From: a virus
Reading direction: 5' to 3' (one strand)
Virus record (IMG/VR): IMGVR_UViG_3300031972_001243
Span: 1-24,168 of that record
DNA: 24,168 nucleotides
In this document: positions 6,611 to 14,449 of the stretch, in pieces
How the letters are laid out: the number at the start of each line of letters is the position of its first letter
Numbering within the stretch: position 1 is the stretch's first letter
Made by a program: the position numbers and the translations under genes
The notes under the pieces: model-generated
What the model was told of the DNA's origin: nothing
The model's database searches: none
What the model saw: only the letters and a program-made list of their open reading frames with translations

Positions 6611-7344
6611 AGCCTGCTTTGATAATCGATAGCAACGAAAGAGGCTCTCTGAAAGACGCTGTTGTTAGGGCGGCTGAAAGAGAAGGTTTCCCTGTCAAAG
6701 TAGAGCACTTACAGGGTATGGGTGACTACAAGGCTAACAACGCCAACATAGAATGCAAGAGCCTGTCTGACCTGTTTCAATCCAGTCACAGTGGTCACCT
6801 TATGAGACAAATGGAAAACTTAGATGCTAATTGTGAAAGGGTGTTTCTAGTAGTACACGGTGACATTGCTAAGTATGTAGCCCTAAGTAAGAGGCAGGGG
6901 CGAAACGTATCGTTCTCAAAAGTCATGAATGAGTTACTCGGCACGTTTGCTAGAATTACAGCAGATTTCGATTGTCATATTTACAGGGCCAAAGACCACA
7001 ATGAGGCTGCAATGTTTATCGCTAAACTACACAGTAAGATGAACAAGCCTGCTTCACGGCATGGTGCAAGGGCTGTCACAAGAACTAGTACTAACGATGT
7101 AAGAGCCGATATGTTGATAGCGGTGCCGGGATTCGGACCTGAGTTAGTCAACAAGTTACTTGAGAGATGCGGCTCAATAGAGGAGATGTTGTTTCCTGAG
7201 TCGCTGAAACAAGTAAGGGGCCTCGGTGCCACTTTGCGAAAGCGTTTACTTGATGTACTGACATCAGAGGAGCCAATTAGGATTCAAAAAACATACAATA
7301 AGAGAGGGATAGACAATGATGGAACACAAGGCCAGCGATTATGA
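6607..7344 (+). CDS. XPF/Mus81-type (ERCC4) structure-specific nuclease with C-terminal HhH domain
   Basis: The 245-residue protein begins with ALIIDSNERG (D8, E11, R12). It continues with MGDY (G39, D40) and IECKSLSDL (E49, K51, D55), which is the GDx(n)ERKx3D active site of ERCC4 nucleases with Cys in place of Arg. Residues 165-225 contain two helix-hairpin-helix motifs (AVPGFGPELVNKLLERCGSIEEM and VRGLGATLRKRLLDVL) that bind DNA in XPF and Mus81. The family cuts branched DNA such as flaps, forks and Holliday-type junctions, so a role in resolving replication intermediates is likely. There is no helicase domain, unlike archaeal Hef. The 3' end overlaps the following ATPase gene by 29 bases. 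Confidence 0.88.
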   Translation: MKPALIIDSNERGSLKDAVVRAAEREGFPVKVEHLQGMGDYKANNANIECKSLSDLFQSSHSGHLMRQMENLDANCERVFLVVHGDIAKYVALSKRQGRNVSFSKVMNELLGTFARITADFDCHIYRAKDHNEAAMFIAKLHSKMNKPASRHGARAVTRTSTNDVRADMLIAVPGFGPELVNKLLERCGSIEEMLFPESLKQVRGLGATLRKRLLDVLTSEEPIRIQKTYNKRGIDNDGTQGQRL

Positions 7345-8743
7345 ATGCGTGAAAAAATACCCTATTCTAAGGGGTTACTTAGAACACTTCAAACAGGTGA
7401 GTATCAATAACGAAATACCCGGTTTGATTTCTTTCTTCTTCATACTTGGTCAGATAGCAGTACCTTTCGTTAGGATACCAATCAAAGGTAGTAACCTCGA
7501 CCCAAGAGTCAATATGTTTTGGATTCAAGATACTAGAACCGGTAAATCAGCGGCCTATCAGATAATTGAGAAGATATTGAAAGAGGCTGGCCTTAACTCT
7601 CAAGACTACAACTCAGGTAACGATGCGGCACTAGTGGGTACACTGGTTCCCGACCCTGATTCTGAGGACCCACGTAACCCTACCATGATTGTAAGAGAAG
7701 GAATACTGGCTGGTCGAAAGGGACTGAACTTCGACGAGGGTAGTGTCATTCTGAAGAGTGGGCAGCACAATGAGAATACTACTCTATTCTTACAGTCTGC
7801 CCTAAACTCGGCAGGTACAGGTAGGAACTATCTTACTAAGCACATGGCTAGAGACAGTTTCAGAGTCAAATCAGAAGTGTCTCTTTGGATTACTACTTAC
7901 CCTCCAAAGGGTATCAAAGAGCACGTACTTGACAAAGGTATCTTCCAGCGTGTACTGACTTATTGGAGACAATGGACACTTGACATGAAGAAAGCGGTCA
8001 ATCACGAACTTGCCGAAGGTGTATATTCACAGGACGAAATGGAAGTCTCATTCGCTGATGTTGTGGACTTCTTCAAAGAAGCCAAAAGAGAACTAAAGCG
8101 AAGGGTTCTGAACTTAACAGACATACCTCCACTAGAATGGAACGAAATGACAGAGGATGAAAGAGAAGAGGTAGTGATGGGCCTAATGCGAGTGATGTTC
8201 AAACCTGATGAAGCATATGTTCCTGCTTTGATTTCAGCGATAGACGAGTATTACAGTGTAGTAGAAAAAATGAGTCCTGACAAGCAAGGTATCTGTGCTT
8301 CTTTCATCATGGGTTTACAGAACTACACTAACATATTGGCTCATCACATGGCTATGATTGAAGGTACTTGGGTAGTGAGAGGCGACCACGTAGATATGGC
8401 TAAGGAAATACTGTTCGACCTATATCAAAACCTAATCCAATGGCTTGAGTCTGAAGTCAACATCGGTGCGGGTGCAAGTGAGAAAAACAAGATGCAAGGT
8501 CTTTGGAAGAAGGCTTTCGCTAAGAGTGAATTGTTCGACTTTGATGACCATAGAGGCACTGGTTGGGCGAAGAAGAAAGAGGTCATGGATGTCTTCGGTA
8601 AGTTGGCTAACTTCAATAGTCACGCTTCTATCAATTCCAAATTCAACATGTATGGTACTGAAATGTTCAAAGACACTAGAGAAGGCGTAAGGGTCTACAT
8701 CAAACTTCGTAAGGAGTTTATGTCGAAGGGGGCTCAAGAATGA
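7316..8743 (+). CDS. P-loop ATPase resembling DUF3987-type replicative helicases
   Basis: The 475-residue protein has a Walker A-like DTRTGKSAAY (G76-K77-S78, lacking the usual first Gly) and Walker B LNFDEGS (D140, E141). A segment SEVSLWITTYPPKGIKE follows at about 186-202, and LDKGIFQRVLTYWRQW contains R212 as a candidate arginine finger. The order of P-loop, DEG, W.T..P and KG.FQR.L matches DUF3987 proteins, which accompany AEP primases in many viruses and plasmids. MCM or SF3 relationships are alternatives. The C-terminal 80 residues look like a winged-helix module. Located after the primase and junction nuclease, it is the best candidate for the replicative helicase. A GAGAGGGA site precedes the ATG. 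Confidence 0.65.
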   Translation: MMEHKASDYECVKKYPILRGYLEHFKQVSINNEIPGLISFFFILGQIAVPFVRIPIKGSNLDPRVNMFWIQDTRTGKSAAYQIIEKILKEAGLNSQDYNSGNDAALVGTLVPDPDSEDPRNPTMIVREGILAGRKGLNFDEGSVILKSGQHNENTTLFLQSALNSAGTGRNYLTKHMARDSFRVKSEVSLWITTYPPKGIKEHVLDKGIFQRVLTYWRQWTLDMKKAVNHELAEGVYSQDEMEVSFADVVDFFKEAKRELKRRVLNLTDIPPLEWNEMTEDEREEVVMGLMRVMFKPDEAYVPALISAIDEYYSVVEKMSPDKQGICASFIMGLQNYTNILAHHMAMIEGTWVVRGDHVDMAKEILFDLYQNLIQWLESEVNIGAGASEKNKMQGLWKKAFAKSELFDFDDHRGTGWAKKKEVMDVFGKLANFNSHASINSKFNMYGTEMFKDTREGVRVYIKLRKEFMSKGAQE

Positions 8744-8883
8744 GCGCCGAATGTGTAATATGTGACACCAAAATAGGAGATAACATAGGGGGGCATTTTG
8801 TGGGCATGCATCATAGAAACCCTGTTATAATCTGCGACTGGTGCAAAATGTGTATGGAGGAACTATCTTGCCCGACATGTTAG
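8740..8883 (+). CDS. Small zinc-finger peptide, 47 residues
   Basis: ATG at 8740 overlaps the helicase-like gene stop (ATGA) behind an AAGGGGG site. Within 47 residues it has seven cysteines: C5-x2-C8 (CVIC), C32-x2-C35-x2-C38 (CDWCKMC) and C44-x2-C47 (CPTC, ending at the last residue), plus histidines at 19, 24 and 25. The CxxC pairs suggest one or two zinc ions. Its last 16 bases overlap the start of the exonuclease gene in another frame. Cysteine spacing and operon packing make it likely to be real. The role is unknown, perhaps binding to the helicase or to nucleic acid. Confidence 0.65.
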   Translation: MSAECVICDTKIGDNIGGHFVGMHHRNPVIICDWCKMCMEELSCPTC

Positions 8884-9476
8884 CACTAGATATCGAAACT
8901 GCCAACTTCTCTCATGAGATAGGAGGATGGGGAAAGAGCCACCTGTTTGAACCTACTGTGGTGGCTACATGGGATGGTAATCAGGGCACTGTGTACGCTA
9001 ACGAATCAGTATCGAAGTACTTACCTGAAGATACAGTTGTCAAGAAACTACATCCTAAGATTCTAGGAGATGACTTAGCCGACCACGTTGCAAAAGGTGG
9101 TATGGTACTAGGTCACAATCTGAAGAACTTCGACTTACCTATTATCCGTGATGCACTAGATTGCTGGACTGCGGGTGATATCATGGCTAAGTCAGAAGAA
9201 CAGGTATTTGATACGTCGGCCCTGCTCAAAAGTATAGTAGGACACGCCGTACCTTTGTCAGATGCTTGTTATCACACCTTGTCAAAAGGCAAGTTAATGA
9301 ACAGTCATGATGCGCCTATCGAATGGCGTAAGGGTAACTATAGCAAAGTCGCTGAGTACTGTCTCAAAGATGCTGAACTGGTCTACGATTTATGGCAACA
9401 TGGCGTAAACGAAGGCTTTGTCAAAGCACGGTGCAGACACACTGGAAACGTGAAAGAGTACGAGGTAGACTGGTAA
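8868..9476 (+). CDS. DEDDy-type 3'-5' exonuclease, stand-alone
   Basis: The start is most likely TTG at 8868, because GGAGG at 8856-8860 lies seven bases upstream. ATG at 8877 is possible but poorly spaced. With TTG the protein has 202 residues. MLALDIET gives D8 and E10 (Exo I), LGHNLKNFDLP gives N84 and D89 (Exo II), and YCLKDAELVYDL gives Y164 and D168 (Exo III), a full DEDDy set with canonical spacing. Enzymes of this type remove nucleotides from 3' ends in proofreading or repair. No polymerase domain is attached, so it is a second proofreading-type nuclease beside the exonuclease domain of PolB. It could act on viral DNA ends, in RNA turnover or in host DNA scavenging. Confidence 0.88.
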   Translation: MPDMLALDIETANFSHEIGGWGKSHLFEPTVVATWDGNQGTVYANESVSKYLPEDTVVKKLHPKILGDDLADHVAKGGMVLGHNLKNFDLPIIRDALDCWTAGDIMAKSEEQVFDTSALLKSIVGHAVPLSDACYHTLSKGKLMNSHDAPIEWRKGNYSKVAEYCLKDAELVYDLWQHGVNEGFVKARCRHTGNVKEYEVDW

Positions 9477-9504
9477 TACATTCCAACAATGGAGAGGGAA
9501 AAAT

Positions 9505-11001
9505 ATGAATGAAAATGAGAGCAACACAAGTGCAGTAGTGCACAACATTAGAGCAGCAAAGAGAGCCGTTTCTACGGTAAAGACAACCCTTGGTCCTATG
9601 GGTATGGACAAGATGATGGTTGATGCAGGTGGTAATGTCATCGTGACTAACGACGGCGCTACCATTCTACAAGAACTAGACATTAGTCATCCAGCAGCCA
9701 AGATGGTAGTAGAAGCAGCAAACACGCAAGAGAGCATGTGCTATGACGGTACGACTAGTACTGTTGTACTAGCAGGTGAACTACTTGGTAACAGTGAGTT
9801 ACTATTCAACAAAGGTCTTCATGCAAACATCATCTGTCGTGGTTACCGTAAGGCTTCTCGATGGGCAACAGAGCATATTGAAACATTGGGAATCGATTCT
9901 TCAGACCGACTAGAAGATGTTGCTAAGACATCTATCACAGGCAAAGCGCTGGAATCTAGCATAGAACATGTCAGTGGACTTTGTGTAGAGGCAGTAAAGA
10001 AAGCCGGTGGAGACTTTGATAGAATACACGTACTGTGTCAACCGGGCGGCAGTTTGGAAGATTCTTCCTGCTTCTCAGGCGTAGTACTACACAAGGAATT
10101 CATGCTACCTGCTATGCCACTTGTTCCTAACGGCAAGGCTATCTTGCTAAACACCGGGCTAAATGATACTAAGAATGATGACAACGTACAATTATCACTA
10201 TCATCAGCCAAAGAATTCCAACAATACAAGAAACAGGCTGGACGTGAGCAGTGGGTAGACAGAGCGCAACTGATTATCAATCTATTACCCGAAGGTGGTG
10301 TTGTATTTGTCAGAGATTCAGTCAATGAAGTAGTTGCAGCAACACTTGCTCGTAATAACATATCACTGGTACATCGCATACCTGAGAGTGACATGACAGC
10401 GCTATCTAAGTTATTGAATGCACCAATCTGTCATTCTACTGATGATTTGCATGAGGTAGCCGAATGTGATGTCGAGTGTAAGACAATTGGTGATATGAAG
10501 TATGTAGTGGTCAAAGGCTCAGGAGAGGTTACTACTCTTATTCTTAGAGGTGCTACAAAGCAAACGCTTGATGAAACTGAGCGTGGCTTTGAAGATGCCC
10601 TCGGCGTAGTCTGCTTAGCATACAACAGTGGTCAGATAGTCTCAGGCGGAGGCTCGTCTTATCTCAATGCAGCACTATATCTACGCTCTCGTGCAGCAGA
10701 AGCAGGTGGTCGTGAGCAAATGGCTATCGATGCCTTCGCTGACGCACTAGAGTCTATACCTGCTACTATTGCAGAGAATGCTGGTCATGACCCACTAGAT
10801 ACTATTCTGACCCTGAGAAACGAACACAAGTCAGGCGACCCTCACGTTGGTCCTGATATCGAACACGGTGGAGGTTGCTCAATGATAGACGCTAACGTGT
10901 ACGAACCTCTCGGTTTGGTCAAACAGGCAATCAACTCTGCAAGTGAAGTCACTATTAGCATACTACGCATCGATGACATCATCGGTAAGCGTGGTGACTA
11001 A
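9505..11001 (+). CDS. Group II chaperonin (thermosome-like) subunit
   Basis: The 498-residue protein carries the thermosome ATPase signatures: TTLGPMGMDKMMVD (residues 27-40), NDGATIL (49-55), YDGTTSTVVLAGELL (D81) and FEDALGVV (D364), plus SGGGSS and GGREQMAIDAFADALESIP near residues 380-420. The end, LRIDDIIGKRGD, is also typical. The apical domain with its charged helical protrusion (around residues 220-255) is present. Cellular thermosome subunits have about 540-550 residues. This one lacks roughly 20 N-terminal residues, including the ILPEGTQR-type stretch that forms the inter-subunit sheet, and is trimmed elsewhere. It would form a ring folding viral or host proteins. A GGAGAGGG site precedes the ATG. 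It is the last gene of the plus-strand block, and its stop overlaps the convergent gene. Confidence 0.95.
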   Translation: MNENESNTSAVVHNIRAAKRAVSTVKTTLGPMGMDKMMVDAGGNVIVTNDGATILQELDISHPAAKMVVEAANTQESMCYDGTTSTVVLAGELLGNSELLFNKGLHANIICRGYRKASRWATEHIETLGIDSSDRLEDVAKTSITGKALESSIEHVSGLCVEAVKKAGGDFDRIHVLCQPGGSLEDSSCFSGVVLHKEFMLPAMPLVPNGKAILLNTGLNDTKNDDNVQLSLSSAKEFQQYKKQAGREQWVDRAQLIINLLPEGGVVFVRDSVNEVVAATLARNNISLVHRIPESDMTALSKLLNAPICHSTDDLHEVAECDVECKTIGDMKYVVVKGSGEVTTLILRGATKQTLDETERGFEDALGVVCLAYNSGQIVSGGGSSYLNAALYLRSRAAEAGGREQMAIDAFADALESIPATIAENAGHDPLDTILTLRNEHKSGDPHVGPDIEHGGGCSMIDANVYEPLGLVKQAINSASEVTISILRIDDIIGKRGD

Positions 11002-11249
11002 TACTTTTCAGCCCGCTTTCTGAGATAGCGAGAGAATCTGCCACCAGCCTTTTTTGAGATGGGCTCGGCTTTGCGCTTTCGCTTACCTTTGAAACCTAGT
11101 TGACCATGGAATCTGATGTAACCGCAGAAGGAGCACTCGTGTAACACTGCTGTCTCACCACTGATGTACTTGCCTGAGATAGAGCGAGGTAATGCTATAC
11201 GACTACAATTCTCGCATTTCTGCTTGAGCATGTCAATTAGTCTACCCAT
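10998..11249 (-). CDS. Basic zinc-ribbon protein, 83 residues
   Basis: The start is ATG at 11249, overlapping the TGA of the upstream gene (TGATG) and preceded by GGTGAG. An in-frame TTG three bases further upstream is less likely. C12-x2-C15 (CENC) and C39-x2-C42 (CSFC) form a four-Cys zinc ribbon across residues 12-45. The last 30 residues are highly basic (KGKRKRK, RFSRYLRKRAEKY), suggesting binding to DNA, RNA or packaged genome. It is the last gene of the minus-strand virion block, and its TAG overlaps the chaperonin TAA from the other side. A DNA-binding or late regulatory role is plausible but unproven. Confidence 0.75.
   Translation of the reverse strand: MGRLIDMLKQKCENCSRIALPRSISGKYISGETAVLHECSFCGYIRFHGQLGFKGKRKRKAEPISKKAGGRFSRYLRKRAEKY
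11050..11055 (+). terminator. Candidate T-run terminator for the plus-strand block
   Basis: Six consecutive T on the plus strand lie about 50 bases after the chaperonin stop, within the opposing zinc-ribbon gene. Archaeal RNA polymerase often stops at such T-runs. It is short, and there is no second run next to it, so the support is weak. Confidence 0.25.
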
Positions 11250-12439
11250 CAACTCACCGTGTGTAGGTCGAGTTTATGCCAGTTACTACCATCATAGATG
11301 AACTTGGCATATTCGTTTATACCCACATCTACGTTGATAGGAGTAGAACCGTGACCGCCTGAAGTAGGGTCGAAGTGTAATGTATGGCTACCTGCTTTGT
11401 GGTATATTTCTACAGTGTGACCTACTGGGAAAGTACCACTTGCATTGATAGTACGAGCAGCATCTGTAGTAATTATCCAAACATTAGCATCATGGAATTT
11501 GAAGGTCAAGTTACTACTTGTAGTAATTACCGCTAATCTGTCAGGGCCTAGTACGTGAGTATTGGTAACCGGAGTAGAGTGTAAGTCTCTAGGTATAGCA
11601 GCCATGATTACACCGTGCTTATTGCCACTTTGGTCTAGTGCGTGGGTCTGCCATATTGCTCCGAAGGTACTGCCGCTGAAATCTCCATCTTCAGGAGATA
11701 CAAAGAAACCGTCAGGGTCAGTTACTATGTTGCCCGAATCTACGTTACCTATTGCACCCTTAGTCATAGGAGTCAGGTATACAGGAGAAGAACGGATGAA
11801 TGTCCTTCTGTCGTGTATGGTAGGGTTAGTACTGAGAGAAGAGGTAACACTACCTGCTCCACCCGTCATTTGAAATCTCAGAGTGGCAATGACAGTAGTT
11901 TGATGATTGCTGTCAGTGTTACCAGTTATACTAGGGTTAACCAAGAACCTGTTCGGTATCAGAGGAGTACCGCTACTTGGTGCAGCAGGTGTACCCATCT
12001 CGTACATCAGATGAGCCTCAGGTGTGTTTCTACCTACTAGATAGACTACCACGAACACGTCACTGTTAGCAGCAGGTACGCTAGGTAAGTCTCCACCATG
12101 GTTAGCACCTGCACCGGTTGTACCTATGATGAATGTTTCATGACTACCGGGACCGTTTGCGAACTGATACATTACCCCGTCTAACACGCAGTATCCGCCG
12201 TAAACCTTGACTTCACCTTGAGTAGCAGTCATTTCTATGAAACCCGGAGTATTGGCTACGATGCTGTTTCTAAGAGAATCTCCCTTAGCCCCGTCACCTA
12301 GTCGCATGATACCATTACCATGCAGTCCTTCGTACAAGTTAGTTAAACTAGGACTGGTCAATCCATCTCCATCTCTCAAACCTTGAGAGTCTGTCGACAT
12401 TCCGGCTGCGCTTGTATGACCTGCTTTTGGATTCGTCAT
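11249..12439 (-). CDS. Putative virion appendage or tail-fibre-like protein, 396 residues
   Basis: This protein is rich in Gly, Thr, Ser and Asn, is mostly predicted beta and has no catalytic motif. The final 90 residues (from about 305), with DANVWIITTDAARTIN, GTFPVGHTVEIYH and a closing YAKFIYDGSNWHKL, follow the pattern of C-terminal domains in marine tailed-virus fibre or appendage proteins. In those, a repeating beta fold ends in FxYDGSxWH. The N-terminal 70 residues (SLTNLYEGLHGNGIMRLGDG) could be an attachment region. The ATG overlaps the upstream stop (ATGA) behind GAGGTGACAG. Its place after the hub-like and 118-residue genes suits a tail or baseplate component. Confidence 0.55.
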   Translation of the reverse strand: MTNPKAGHTSAAGMSTDSQGLRDGDGLTSPSLTNLYEGLHGNGIMRLGDGAKGDSLRNSIVANTPGFIEMTATQGEVKVYGGYCVLDGVMYQFANGPGSHETFIIGTTGAGANHGGDLPSVPAANSDVFVVVYLVGRNTPEAHLMYEMGTPAAPSSGTPLIPNRFLVNPSITGNTDSNHQTTVIATLRFQMTGGAGSVTSSLSTNPTIHDRRTFIRSSPVYLTPMTKGAIGNVDSGNIVTDPDGFFVSPEDGDFSGSTFGAIWQTHALDQSGNKHGVIMAAIPRDLHSTPVTNTHVLGPDRLAVITTSSNLTFKFHDANVWIITTDAARTINASGTFPVGHTVEIYHKAGSHTLHFDPTSGGHGSTPINVDVGINEYAKFIYDGSNWHKLDLHTVS

Positions 12440-12792
12440 GCTGTCACCTCTATTATTGCAGAGAATTGTATTTCGTTATTGTTAGTCTTTTCAATAGCGT
12501 TGTAAGTGTATCGCATAAAGTCAGTCGTATCTGTAGAATCGGCTGGGTTTTTGTAGCGAACAACCACTTCCTTCAGTGGCCGGGTAAACGAAGTGTCTAA
12601 TGCTAATTTCGCTTCTACCACTAGAGTATTGTCGTCTATCACCCTAACAGTAGGCGTTACTACTGTAGCAGGGTTACCTATACCACCGTCTTGCTGAGTT
12701 GCTATAGTGCCATCGAATCCAAACACTACTTCGTTTATTCTGTCTTTCAAGGTATCAATCATGAACCTAGTTCCTTCGTCTAATAATGGCAT
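12436..12792 (-). CDS. Unknown protein of the virion block, 118 residues
   Basis: The small protein starts at ATG 12792 behind a GAGGAGAGG site and ends in a four-base overlap with the 396-residue gene. It has an N-terminal helix (TRFMIDTLKDRINEVVFG), a Gly/Asp-rich link, then alternating strands (VRVIDDNTLVVEAKL, KEVVVRYK, MRYTYNAIEK, EIQFSAIIEV). This is compatible with a small baseplate or tail connector subunit, but no family is recognised. The operon position between the hub-like protein and the appendage protein is the main hint of function. Confidence 0.6.
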   Translation of the reverse strand: MPLLDEGTRFMIDTLKDRINEVVFGFDGTIATQQDGGIGNPATVVTPTVRVIDDNTLVVEAKLALDTSFTRPLKEVVVRYKNPADSTDTTDFMRYTYNAIEKTNNNEIQFSAIIEVTA

Positions 12793-12793
12793 A

Positions 12794-14449
12794 TCAACCT
12801 CTCCTCGTCTTTAGATAATTACTCTGATTTACACCAATCTTTAGGTGATTGTTATTACTCTCAGGGAAATTCTGAGATGATAATACGAATAGTTCTTCAT
12901 CGTCAGCAACAGCGTGTACGCTTGCAGACTTTATAACAACTGTAGTAGCACCTACAGAAGCAGAAGTGATATGGCCCAACTTGTTACCGTTAGCGGTGTA
13001 TACCGCTTGGTTATCAGTGGTAAACACAGTGGTTGCGTCCACGCCATCTACCGTAAAGGATGTGGTGCCGATAGCATGACCTCCTGAATTGTTGATGAGT
13101 ACGCCTGTACTTTCTAGCAGAAGACGACCGTGTATACTGTTACGCCTTACCATTCCTATGTTAAATCCAACTCCACGGTTCATATCCACTCTTTCTGATA
13201 TCTGCCAAGTCACTTTGAACTTGAAACCGAAAGAAGTAGAGAATTCTTCGGTAGAGAACTGCCTGTTTCTCTCTTCGTTATCTTCCAAACTACCGCTTAC
13301 ATCGATTTCTTGGAATCTCTGTAGTACGTCTTCCAATGACACGTCGACTGAGTTAACATAGAGTTCACTCAGTTGATTATCTAAATTTATTCGACTACCT
13401 AGTACCATATATCTCTCATTATCAGTCCTCGATTGATAAGATACCATATCACCGGGGTGCATGTGAGTTGCAGACACTACATCAGTCAATCTGCGAGAGC
13501 CTGTTGCTGATTTAGCCATCTTTAGCATCCTCTGACCTATGATTCTAGCACTAGCCTTAGTTACAGCAGTAGGTGCGTGTATACCACCGGGTACTTCGAC
13601 TATACCAGTCTCTTGGCGGCCAAAATCGTCGACTTGTACGACGTTTTTGTGATTGTTAGCCCTTGCTTTGCCTCTAACTACTACTCTGTTGGGTGTAGTT
13701 TCGTTGTCCTCGTCAGATGTACCGCCCAAAATTCTGTTTTCAGTCACTAAGTACTCCCTTTCTATGCGATTATGAGGCAAATAGCACAGATTTCCAAATC
13801 TATCGCTCTTTGGACTGTATCCATCGTGTTTTGCAAGGTATCTTAGCGCACTAAAGGCCTCTACACCGTAGAAATCTTGTGCGAGGAAGGTAGAACTAGG
13901 TAATCTAGCCCTTACACCATTGATTGAACTGGTGTTAGCCTTCGCAACTCTAACAGCAAGGTCAGAAGTTCGCAAGCCCACGCCCACTTTTTGAGCAAAA
14001 CGGATAGTTTTGTCAGTGAAGCCGATATCTGCTAATCTGTTGCCCTTCAGATTCTCTAATCCGTACCTAGTACCTTTGTTTGCATCTTTTATTTGAGATA
14101 GCACTAGGGCTTGGTTGCCGTTCTCAGCACCTACTACCAACGCAGGTATGACACTGTTAGTAGTGACCTTGTCTTTATCGAAAAACAAAGCACCTTCGTA
14201 TGTCACGCTCTCTGTAGGGTTGTGAAGTAAACGAATAGTATCTTCTTCTTCAATTAACTTGTATTTTCTTTCAGCCGTAGGTATGAAATCGCTAGCGGTC
14301 GGTTTATTGACAGCGAAGCCTGCTTTGACTCGTGTGTATTCGCCATGCCTGACAGCATTATCTACGAAACGTGGCTTACGCACGACTTTCATAACAGAAT
14401 TTTGGTCGGCATCGAAGCGACCAGTAACTGTATTCTTACCTACTGCCAT
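12794..14449 (-). CDS. Putative baseplate hub-like tail protein, 551 residues
   Basis: A segment at about 197-260 (EAFSALRYLAKHDGYSPKSDRFGNLCYLPHNR, here only paraphrased by its ends and key G-x-L-x-x-L-P pattern) resembles the part of gpD/VgrG-type hub proteins where a helix is followed by D-x-x-G-x-L-x-Y-x-P. A second segment, from IIGQRMLKMAKSATG to HPGDMVSY and GSRINLDNQLSELYV (303-365), resembles the later hub pattern of a helix, then pGD.v, then a strand with a ligand loop. Residues about 455-525 form an added beta domain (GTTSFTVDG through DDEELFVLS). The ATG is shared with the preceding stop (TAATG), with GGAG upstream. Hub function is inference from these patterns and from gene order; another tail protein is possible. 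Confidence 0.45.
   Translation of the reverse strand: MAVGKNTVTGRFDADQNSVMKVVRKPRFVDNAVRHGEYTRVKAGFAVNKPTASDFIPTAERKYKLIEEEDTIRLLHNPTESVTYEGALFFDKDKVTTNSVIPALVVGAENGNQALVLSQIKDANKGTRYGLENLKGNRLADIGFTDKTIRFAQKVGVGLRTSDLAVRVAKANTSSINGVRARLPSSTFLAQDFYGVEAFSALRYLAKHDGYSPKSDRFGNLCYLPHNRIEREYLVTENRILGGTSDEDNETTPNRVVVRGKARANNHKNVVQVDDFGRQETGIVEVPGGIHAPTAVTKASARIIGQRMLKMAKSATGSRRLTDVVSATHMHPGDMVSYQSRTDNERYMVLGSRINLDNQLSELYVNSVDVSLEDVLQRFQEIDVSGSLEDNEERNRQFSTEEFSTSFGFKFKVTWQISERVDMNRGVGFNIGMVRRNSIHGRLLLESTGVLINNSGGHAIGTTSFTVDGVDATTVFTTDNQAVYTANGNKLGHITSASVGATTVVIKSASVHAVADDEELFVLSSQNFPESNNNHLKIGVNQSNYLKTRRG

Noticed and set aside
10038-10394. 118-residue antisense frame in the chaperonin gene
   Set aside because: The chaperonin frame is certain; the antisense product has no recognisable features.
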